A stretch of DNA of 11,619 nt from NCBI GenBank assembly GCA_023425615.1, contig JAFACJ010000262.1, forward strand, positions 1 to 11,619, read 5' to 3'. A program made the position numbers and the translations under genes. Source of the DNA: Actinomycetes bacterium. GTDB taxonomy: Bacteria; Actinomycetota; Actinomycetes; Streptosporangiales; Streptosporangiaceae. Each line of letters starts with the position of its first letter. Position 1 is the first letter of the stretch. The notes beneath the pieces are model-generated. The model saw nothing but the letters and a program-made list of their open reading frames with translations. It did not search any database and was not told where the DNA came from. Below, piece after piece: positions 6,664 through 11,619 of the stretch.

Positions 6664-7686
6664 TCAGTCGTCGATCATGCGCATGACGCGCCAGTTGGTG
6701 AAGTTCGAGAGGCATTGCTCGGCGAGTTCGGCGAGGTTGCGGGGGCATGCCCACAGGTCGAATGTGTCACCGGGCTCGGTCGTGGCGTCCTCGAAGAGCG
6801 TCGTGATCGCCTTGAGGCGGGCGTCGGCCCGTCCGACCGTCTGCCACGGGTGGGCGGCGTCGCCGTGCGGGCAGGGGGCGTCCAGGTCGGCGAGGTCGAT
6901 CGTCTCGATCGCGGCTTCCATGGCTCCAAGGTGCGGATGGCCGAGGCCCTCGTACCAGACCGAGACGCACAGGCCGAGGGCGAGCAGGACGCCGAGGCGG
7001 TCCTCGGCGGTGTCGCCGCCGGCGAGTAGGCGCCTGGCGGCCCACAACCCGGCCGCGGCCGAAGGCCCATCGCCTTTGCGCCGTTCGCCTGCCGTCGCTG
7101 CCAGAAGGGGGACGTCCACGCGACCGTCCTGACGGACGAACACCTCGTCCAGGCGTGCTGTCTTCCCGTCCTCTTCCCTCTTGCGGCGCGCCACGGCCAG
7201 GCTGTCGATACCGTCCTTGGCGAGCGCGGCCACCGTCCCCGGACAGCACCACGCGTCGAGTGGCAGCTCGTACTCGCCGTCGCGGTACGCGGCCTCGTAG
7301 GCTTCCCGGCCCTCCGAGGTGAGCAGCAGCGCCCCGACCGTGACGGCCTCCTCCAGATCCCACGTCCCCCCGTCGACATGCCGGTGCCCGTCCCCTCCGG
7401 CGCACCCGCCCGCGTCCAGGGTCCCGAGCGCCTGCCGGAGCGCGGCCTCCATGTCGGCGGCCACCTCCGGATCACCCATCCGCCCCGACCCCGCGTACCA
7501 GGCCGTCGCGTTGAGGATCACCACCAGCCCGTCCCGTTCCGCTCCCCCCGGTCCCGCCGCGAGCCGGTCCGCGCACTCCTGGAGCGCCCGCCGCGGGCTC
7601 CCCACCGGATGGTCGCTCACCACCCCCCGCAGTACGGCGGCCAGTTCCGCCGCCTCTGCCTCGTTCATCCCACCAATGATCGGCAT
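6664..7686 (-). CDS. Uncharacterised protein with internal duplication and Cys/His motifs
   Basis: I do not recognise a named family for this 340-residue soluble protein. Its two halves resemble each other. About residues 33-163 (ECADRLAAGPGGAERDGLVV ... TLDAGGCAGGDGHRH ... LDAWCCPGTVAALAKDGIDS) align with about 212-328 (WAARRLLAGGDTAEDRLGVL ... LADLDAPCPHGDAAHPW ... FDLWACPRNLAELAEQCLSN). Each copy has a Cys followed 6-7 residues later by His (C95/H101 and C272/H279) and a later W-x-C-P motif (W146-P149 and W312-P315), suggesting a repeated helical module with a possible metal site. No signal peptide or membrane segment is seen. The start at 7684-7686 has GGTAGG eight or so bases upstream; an ATG six codons later is possible. 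It is divergent from the Abi-methylase operon and shares its control region, but a functional link is not shown. Confidence 0.8.
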   Translation of the reverse strand: MPIIGGMNEAEAAELAAVLRGVVSDHPVGSPRRALQECADRLAAGPGGAERDGLVVILNATAWYAGSGRMGDPEVAADMEAALRQALGTLDAGGCAGGDGHRHVDGGTWDLEEAVTVGALLLTSEGREAYEAAYRDGEYELPLDAWCCPGTVAALAKDGIDSLAVARRKREEDGKTARLDEVFVRQDGRVDVPLLAATAGERRKGDGPSAAAGLWAARRLLAGGDTAEDRLGVLLALGLCVSVWYEGLGHPHLGAMEAAIETIDLADLDAPCPHGDAAHPWQTVGRADARLKAITTLFEDATTEPGDTFDLWACPRNLAELAEQCLSNFTNWRVMRMIDD

Positions 7687-7741
7687 CTCGCGAACCTACC
7701 GCGCCGCCGCAGGAGGCCACCCTGATTCATAGAAGGGAATT

Positions 7742-7757
7742 TTGTACTGCAATACAA
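7742..7757. promoter_or_regulatory. 16-bp palindrome in the divergent control region
   Basis: The sequence TTGTACTGCAATACAA is an inverted repeat with 14 of 16 bases symmetrical (TTGTA-n-TGCA-n-TACAA). It sits in an AT-rich island within very GC-rich DNA, between the 340-aa gene and the Abi-hsdMS operon, one base upstream of a plausible -35 element. Its size and symmetry suggest a repressor operator. No dedicated regulator gene is adjacent, and the binding protein is unknown. Confidence 0.5.
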
Positions 7758-7758
7758 C

Positions 7759-7787
7759 TTGCCTCTGAAAGCGTGACGCTCTATCGT
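7759..7787 (+). promoter_or_regulatory. Candidate promoter of the Abi-hsdM-hsdS operon
   Basis: A -35-like TTGCCT (7759-7764) is followed after 17 bp by a -10-like TATCGT (7782-7787), a fair match to the housekeeping sigma pattern TTGnnn-17-TAnnnT. Transcription would begin near 7794. This places the strong hairpin at 7809-7837 in the leader and the 16-bp palindrome directly upstream of the -35. Small inverted repeats AGCGT-g-ACGCT (7770-7780) and ATCGT-n6-ACGAT (7783-7798) overlap it. Confidence 0.4.
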
Positions 7788-7808
7788 CAAGACACGATGG
7801 GCACAGAA

Positions 7809-7837
7809 CAGCCCCTCCCGCAGAGCGGAAGGGGCTG
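7809..7837 (+). promoter_or_regulatory. Strong hairpin upstream of the Abi-like gene (leader or small RNA element)
   Basis: Arms CAGCCCCTCCCGC and GCGGAAGGGGCTG pair over 13 positions with one C-A mismatch around a three-base loop (AGA). It lies 12 bp before an in-frame ATG (7849) and 108 bp before the preferred GTG start (7945) of the Abi-like gene. No T-run follows on either strand, and no gene ends into it on the plus strand, so it is not an obvious terminator. It could be a leader attenuator, a translation-control stem or part of a small structured RNA. Confidence 0.55.
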
Positions 7838-7944
7838 GAGATAAAGCTATGCCCCGGGTGGCATGCGCAGCAGAGGCGGACCCGGGGCGTACGAAATCCA
7901 CTGTACCTCACCCGCTCACCCCCGGAAAGCCAGGAGGCTTCGCC

Positions 7945-8580
7945 GTGCCCGAGGAGATTCCCACCTGGTTCGACGAGGTCTTCACCCGGCCCCGCATAGG
8001 GCGCTACCTGGCCGCGCAGAGGGAAGAAGGGATCCCCGTGGACGCCTTGTACCGCTGGAACCTCCAGATCTCGGAAGCGTTCTACCCGTCGCTCCACTGC
8101 TTGGAGGTCACGCTCCGCAACAGCCTGCACCGTCGGCTCGTCCTCTCCCACGGCCGGGGCGATTGGTGGACATCGGCACGCCTCGATCCCGGCGAGCAGG
8201 ACATGGTCCGCAAGACGGTGGCCGATCTGAGCCGGTCCACGCCTCCGTCCCCCGACGACGTCGTGGCCAAGCTCTCCCTCGGATTCTGGGTGTCGCTGCT
8301 GAGCAGGCGCTATGACCGCAGGCTCTGGAGCCCCGCGCTCCACCGAGCCTTTCCGCACTACCGCGGACGCAGGGACGCACTGCACACGGACCTGAACTCG
8401 ATCCGTCTCTTCCGGAACCGGATCATGCATCACGAACCCATCCACCATCGGCATCTCGCCGCCGACCACACCACGATCCTTCGCATCCTCGGCTTCTTGG
8501 AACCGGAGGTCGTGAAGTGGTTGTCCGCTATCGACCGGGTACCGGAGGTGCTGATGAACCGGCCCCTGGGGACGTCGTGA
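7945..8580 (+). CDS. Abi-like protein with HEPN-type motif
   Basis: This 211-residue protein resembles the Abi_2 (AbiD/AbiF-like) abortive-infection family, including actinobacterial members that run LYRWN-x3-S-x-AFY-x2-LH-x-LEV-x-LRN, DDVVAKLSLGFW, then a C-terminal LFRNRIMHHEPI. The last segment contains RNRIMH (R157-H162), an R-x4-H motif typical of HEPN ribonuclease domains. Family knowledge suggests a phage-triggered RNA-cleaving toxin; activity here is inferred. The GTG at 7945-7947 is preferred because AGGAGG lies seven bases upstream. An ATG at 7849, preceded by GGAG at eight bases, would add 32 residues of low-complexity composition and is a real alternative. The stop codon overlaps the hsdM-like start by four bases (GTGA), so it is the first gene of a coupled three-gene operon. 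No membrane segment is seen. Confidence 0.82.
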   Translation: MPEEIPTWFDEVFTRPRIGRYLAAQREEGIPVDALYRWNLQISEAFYPSLHCLEVTLRNSLHRRLVLSHGRGDWWTSARLDPGEQDMVRKTVADLSRSTPPSPDDVVAKLSLGFWVSLLSRRYDRRLWSPALHRAFPHYRGRRDALHTDLNSIRLFRNRIMHHEPIHHRHLAADHTTILRILGFLEPEVVKWLSAIDRVPEVLMNRPLGTS

Positions 8581-9890
8581 CCCCGGTGCCGCCGAACGAC
8601 CGGCGCCTTGCCGCCTCCTCCCCCGAGGCCGACCTTCTCGCCGCCTACGATCTCTTCCGCGACACCGCAGACCTCTCGCGGGTATTCGCCTTGGTGCTCT
8701 TCCTCGTGAGCAGCAGCGTCACAAGACCCGAAACGCGTCGGGCCTTCGCCGAACCCGACGCCTTCCAAGAGATCCTGCGGGCAGCCGTCCCCACCGACGC
8801 CGCCCCTCTCGTCCCCGCGTGGCAGGACATGCGCCCGGAGGCCGTCCGCCAACTCGTCCAGGCAGTCGGCCGGACGGTGGCCGCGGCGGGTGCAGGCCCG
8901 ACGTTCCAGTCCGTCCTGTCCCGCTACGCCGCGGCCGCAGGCCGCCGCTCGCTTTGGACGCCCACATCCTCTGCGGTCGCCGCCCTGCTGGCCCGGCTCA
9001 TCGCTTCAGAATCGGCGACGACCGTCTACGATCCGGCCTGCCGGGCGGGCGAACTTCTCATCGAGGTGGCGCGCCGAGGCGGCCCATCGCAGGTCTCGGT
9101 CCGCGCCGTGACGCGCCACCGCGAGTCCCGAGCTCTCTCCCAGGCCGCCCTCGACGTGCACGGCATCACCTCGGAGATCTCCCAGAGCGAGTACCCGTGG
9201 CTCTCGACGCATGAGGCTTTCTCCCGGGTCGTCTGCAATCCGCCCTTCAGCCTCCGGCTGCCCGAGGAGAGCGTCCCCGACGCGTGGTCCTCTGCTCTTC
9301 CCCCCTCAAGAGCCGACTTCATCTGGCTGCTGCACGCGAAGGAAAGTCTGGAGCCCGGAGGCATCGCCGCCGTCCTCATGCCCCATGGCACTCTCTTTCG
9401 CCGAGGCAAGGAAGAAGAGCTGCGCAAGAAGCTCATCGACGACGAGGTCGTCGAGGCTTTGGTCGTCCTCCCCGCGCAGATGCTGCCCGAAGCCGGTATC
9501 CCGACCGTCGTCTGGCTTCTGCGGCCGCGGGGAGAGAGCCGGCGGGAAGTACTCTTCGTGGACGCATCCGCTCTCGGCACCCTCACCGACCGCACCCACC
9601 GGACCTTCGACGAGCGCGAGAGTTCCGCCGTCGTGGAACTGGTCGAGCGCTGGCGCGCCACCGGAGCCGTCACCGATCCCGGTCTCGGGATCTCCGTGCC
9701 GCGCACCCAGATCCGGGCTGCGGACTACCTGCTCATTCCCGCCCATTACCGTCCCGAGCCTTCTCCTGACGACGTACCCGGCGCTGCCGCGCTGGAGGAG
9801 ATCATGGCCCGGCTGCGCTCCGCCGAGGCCGGCGCCGAGGCCGCAGACACCGAAGCCCGTCGCCTCTTGGAGGGACTGAGATGGCAGTGA
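8577..9890 (+). CDS. Type I N6-adenine DNA methyltransferase subunit (HsdM-like)
   Basis: This 437-residue protein has the gamma-class N6-adenine methylase layout of HsdM. WTPTSSAVAALLARLI (127-142) corresponds to the usual F-TP segment, motif I is YDPACRAGELL (151-161), catalytic motif IV is NPPF (221-224), and FIWLLHAKESLEPGGIAAVL with MPHGTLFR (249-274) is the conserved core after it. HsdM methylates adenine within a site chosen by HsdS. Motif I is unusual: the common sequence is DPACGSG or DPACGTG, whereas here the first glycine is replaced (DPACRAG). The length is near the short end for HsdM (usually about 480-530). The GTG at 8577 overlaps the Abi stop by four bases and has GGGG five bases upstream; frames opening at 8517 would lie inside the Abi gene. 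It overlaps the hsdS-like gene by ten bases. No HsdR gene is present in the window. Confidence 0.88.
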   Translation: MTPVPPNDRRLAASSPEADLLAAYDLFRDTADLSRVFALVLFLVSSSVTRPETRRAFAEPDAFQEILRAAVPTDAAPLVPAWQDMRPEAVRQLVQAVGRTVAAAGAGPTFQSVLSRYAAAAGRRSLWTPTSSAVAALLARLIASESATTVYDPACRAGELLIEVARRGGPSQVSVRAVTRHRESRALSQAALDVHGITSEISQSEYPWLSTHEAFSRVVCNPPFSLRLPEESVPDAWSSALPPSRADFIWLLHAKESLEPGGIAAVLMPHGTLFRRGKEEELRKKLIDDEVVEALVVLPAQMLPEAGIPTVVWLLRPRGESRREVLFVDASALGTLTDRTHRTFDERESSAVVELVERWRATGAVTDPGLGISVPRTQIRAADYLLIPAHYRPEPSPDDVPGAAALEEIMARLRSAEAGAEAADTEARRLLEGLRWQ

Positions 9891-10492
9891 ACCTTTTCGG
9901 CACGGCACCTTCCGGCTGGCACGATCTGCCCTTGGCGCGGCTCGCCGAGCTGACTCCGGGCAGGGCGTTCAAGGAGTCGGCGACAGGCACCGTGCCGCTC
10001 CTCAAGCCCCGGCATCTCGTCCACGGCGTCCTCACCGAACCCGAGGAGCGCCTCAACGAGAACGAGCGTCGGCACTCAGAACGGTACGAGATCCGTGCGG
10101 GCGACATCCTGCTCACCCGCACGGGAAGTATCGGGCGTGTCGCCCGGGCCTCCGCCGACCAAGAGCGCTGGGTCTTCGGAACGGGTCTGATACGTGTCCG
10201 GCCCTTCGCAGGGGTCGAACCGACCTATTTGGCCTTCTACCTGTCCCACCCCACGACCGGTGCCTGGCTGTCGGCGCACGCCACGGGCAGTGCGATCATG
10301 CACATCAGCGCCAAGGCCCTCGGTTCCCTCTCGGTGCGGCTGCCCCCTCCCGCGGTCCAACGCCGCATCTGCCAGACGCTCCAAGCCCTCGACGCGAAGA
10401 TCGTCGCGCATCGCCTGGTCTGCGACACGACGGCCGAGCTCCGCGATGCCCTCCTGCCCTCGTTCCTCACCGGGCGTGCCAACCCGGGCTGA
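9881..10492 (+). CDS. Half-length type I specificity subunit (HsdS-like, one target-recognition domain)
   Basis: At 203 residues this is about half of a normal HsdS (380-450, two target-recognition domains). It contains one recognition domain (about 12-155) with the family pattern WHDLPLARLAEL, VPLLKPRHL, AGDILLTRTGSIGRVA, YLAFYLSHP and HISAKALGSLSVRLPPPAVQ. One coiled-coil spacer helix follows (about 157-195, RRICQTLQALDAKIVAHRLV...). HsdS determines the DNA site recognised by the methyltransferase and holds the complex together. Half-subunits are known in other type I systems, where two copies dimerise and recognise a palindromic split site, and the same is inferred here. The ATG overlaps the methylase stop by ten bases, and GGAGGG lies six bases upstream of it. 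No second hsdS half follows, and no broken continuation was found in the downstream 348 bp. Confidence 0.88.
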   Translation: MAVNLFGTAPSGWHDLPLARLAELTPGRAFKESATGTVPLLKPRHLVHGVLTEPEERLNENERRHSERYEIRAGDILLTRTGSIGRVARASADQERWVFGTGLIRVRPFAGVEPTYLAFYLSHPTTGAWLSAHATGSAIMHISAKALGSLSVRLPPPAVQRRICQTLQALDAKIVAHRLVCDTTAELRDALLPSFLTGRANPG

Positions 10493-10572
10493 TACCGCCT
10501 GGTGGGCAGGGGTCAGCGGGGTTCGGCGATGAGTTCCACTTCGACGGAGGTGTCCGGGCGCTGCGGGCGTGG

Positions 10573-10599
10573 ACGCCGGTGCCGCCGGAGAGCCGGCGT
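10573..10599 (+). terminator. Possible terminator hairpin after the hsdS-like gene
   Basis: Seven-base arms ACGCCGG and CCGGCGT are separated by a 13-base loop, 80 bp beyond the hsdS-like stop codon. There is no T-tract. In DNA this GC-rich short GC-only repeats are common, so support is modest. Confidence 0.3.
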
Positions 10600-10651
10600 A
10601 GGAGGCGCCGTCGCCGTTCACTTACAATCCCAAATATCACATCATGGATTA

Positions 10652-10678
10652 AGTTTCGACAGGTTTGGATCCGAAACT
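10652..10678. repeat. Inverted repeat in AT-rich leader region of the GntR gene
   Basis: Arms AGTTTCG and CGAAACT (7 bp, perfect) flank a 13-base spacer in the AT-rich patch about 160 bp upstream of the GntR start. It might be an operator or part of a promoter-proximal structure. GntR/FCD operators are usually shorter and closer-spaced, so autoregulation through this site is only a possibility. Confidence 0.35.
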
Positions 10679-10840
10679 AGACAACCTTCCCCGGCGACTG
10701 ACAGCCTTACCGACACGGCATGACCTTCGTCAGGAAGTGCTTGCTTGCTACGATGGCCACAGACTCGATTCTTGGATCCACGCGGCCCGTGCGCCCGTCA
10801 GCCGGCGGCACCGCGGGCCGCCCTTCGAAAGGTCCTCACC

Positions 10841-11554
10841 GTGGACTCCGACGCGACCTCCCTGGGCCGCAGCGCGCTGGTGGACGAGACCGCCGCCGCG
10901 ATCCGCGCCCGCATCATGTCGGGCGAGATCCCGATCGGCGCCCAGCTCCGCCAGGCCGAGCTCGCCGCCCAGCTCGGCATCAGCCGCACCCCCATCCGCG
11001 AGGCGCTGCGCCAGCTCCAGGCCGGCGGCCTCATCGAGGTACTGCCCCGCCGCGGCGCCGTCGTGCGCGTGCCCTCCCCCTGGGAGGTGCGCGAGGCGTA
11101 CGAGGTGCGCGCCGAACTGGAGGGCCTGGCCGCCGAGCTCGCCGTCCGCCGCGTCACCCGCACCCTGCTGGACGAGCTGCGCGCCACCAACGAGGTACTG
11201 CGCGAGGGCGAGCGCCCCCCGGCGCCGCCGCGGCCCGGTGAGCCCCTGTCCCCCACGACCGTCGCCAACGACCGCTTCCACGCCCTGATCCACGAGATCG
11301 CCGGCAACGACCGCCTCACCCGCACCATCCGCGAGATCAACGAGGCGTTCCCCCGTAACGTCTCGGCCAACGTCCTGCAGGACGATCCGCGCCACCAGGC
11401 CGACAACCTCGCCGAGCACGAGCGCATCGTCGCCGCCCTGGAGGCCGAGGACCCCAAGCTCGCCCGCCGCGAGATGCGCGACCACGTCCTGGCCGCCGGC
11501 GAGCAGCTCGCCCGCTGGTACGAGCGCCGCACCGCCACGGTCTTCCGCGGCTGA
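10841..11554 (+). CDS. GntR-family transcriptional regulator, FadR/FCD subfamily
   Basis: This 237-residue regulator has a winged helix-turn-helix (about 11-78) with the GntR pattern AIRARIMSGEIPIGAQL, LAAQLGISRTPIREALRQL and GLIEVLPRRGAVV. A helical FCD ligand domain (about 84-230) follows. The FCD metal-site residues can be placed at D144, H148, H193 and H215, with the spacing usual for the family (D-x3-H-x44-H-x21-H), so it probably binds a metal-coordinated small carboxylate effector. The GTG at 10841 is chosen because GAAAGG lies eight bases upstream and the domain starts soon after. An in-frame codon at 10745 would add 32 unrelated residues. Residues 122-141 are a Pro-rich insertion between helices of the FCD domain. 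No target genes are identifiable in the window; they may lie to the right. Confidence 0.93.
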   Translation: MDSDATSLGRSALVDETAAAIRARIMSGEIPIGAQLRQAELAAQLGISRTPIREALRQLQAGGLIEVLPRRGAVVRVPSPWEVREAYEVRAELEGLAAELAVRRVTRTLLDELRATNEVLREGERPPAPPRPGEPLSPTTVANDRFHALIHEIAGNDRLTRTIREINEAFPRNVSANVLQDDPRHQADNLAEHERIVAALEAEDPKLARREMRDHVLAAGEQLARWYERRTATVFRG

Positions 11555-11580
11555 CCCACCGCGCGCCCGGACGCTGCGGC

Positions 11581-11602
11581 CCCGGGACCCGCGGGTCCCG
11601 GG
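11581..11602 (+). terminator. Perfect 22-bp palindrome after the GntR gene
   Basis: The two 11-base arms (CCCGGGACCCG and its exact complement) abut with no spacer 26 bp beyond the GntR stop codon. As RNA it would form a very stable hairpin with a small loop, consistent with a T-tract-less actinomycete terminator. Confidence 0.55.
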
Positions 11603-11619
11603 AGGCACCGGCTCCCGCA

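Larger units (their letters stand above)
10493..10840. other. 348-bp gene-free gap between hsdS-like and GntR genes
   Basis: No convincing gene was found on either strand. The left half is GC-rich and holds a hairpin likely to end the Abi-hsdMS transcript. From about 10621 to 10690 the sequence turns markedly AT-rich for this genome and includes an inverted repeat (10652-10678). Closer to the GntR start, TACGAT (10749-10754) resembles a -10 element but lacks a good -35. The GntR promoter is presumably in this interval. Confidence 0.5.

Noticed and set aside
7696..8469. Minus-strand open frame opposite the Abi-like gene
   Set aside because: Composition is like an antisense shadow, no family pattern is seen, and it would run through the hairpin and promoter region of the plus-strand operon.
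10513..10563. Minus-strand string RPDTSVEVELIAEPR ending in a TGA, resembling the C-terminus of a small enzyme such as a RidA-like protein
   Set aside because: Only about 15 residues look protein-like and nothing upstream on that strand extends the resemblance. It is too short to call a pseudogene without a database search.
10665..10779. TTGGATCC repeated at 10665-10672 and 10772-10779
   Set aside because: An eight-base repeat pair could occur by chance and does not match any element boundary or known attachment site pattern.
7687..10840. CRISPR array, tRNA gene, integrase or transposase that would explain transfer of the Abi-methylase operon
   Set aside because: None was found: there are no spaced direct repeats, no cloverleaf and no recombinase motifs in this interval.

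Overview
This is a high-GC actinomycete chromosome segment. GC is strongly enriched at third codon positions, GTG starts are common, and the regulator and P450 families are typical of Actinomycetota. The exact genus cannot be read from the window. It holds nine coding regions (one cut by the left edge), three pseudogene remnants, and several palindromic or hairpin elements.

Left part (1-2260): the 3' part of an AidB-type acyl-CoA dehydrogenase reads right. It runs head-to-head, with a gap of only 15 bp, into a leftward YVTN-type beta-propeller lipoprotein gene.

Centre-left (2443-5538): a leftward two-gene operon encodes an ABC1/UbiB-type atypical kinase and a cytochrome P450. The two genes overlap by 11 bp. 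A TetR-family gene is divergent from the kinase, and the 53-bp spacer between the two start codons contains a palindrome that also covers the TetR ribosome binding site. The simplest reading is a TetR that controls itself and the kinase-P450 pair. The P450 lacks about six residues in the meander before the heme loop.

Centre (5578-6613): this is a graveyard with no intact gene. On the minus strand it holds a nitrate/taurine-type ABC permease fragment followed by its ATPase, which carries a lost base, a junction with a frame change, and missing segments. On the plus strand it holds a short gamma-glutamyltransferase fragment with two single-base frameshifts.

Right part (6664-10492): a leftward 340-aa protein of unknown function consists of two diverged copies of a Cys/His-containing unit. 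Divergent from it is a tight plus-strand operon: an Abi-like protein with a HEPN-type RxxxxH motif, a type I N6-adenine methyltransferase subunit (HsdM-like) and a half-length specificity subunit (HsdS-like). The genes overlap by 4 and 10 bp and no HsdR is present. The 258-bp divergent region before the best start of the Abi gene carries a 16-bp palindrome, a plausible promoter and a strong hairpin next to the Abi gene. This is the best candidate for an undescribed system: a modification module coupled to a HEPN ribonuclease in place of a restriction translocase, with a possible structured RNA leader.

Right end (10841-11554): a GntR/FCD-family regulator is followed by a perfect 22-bp palindrome that probably terminates it.
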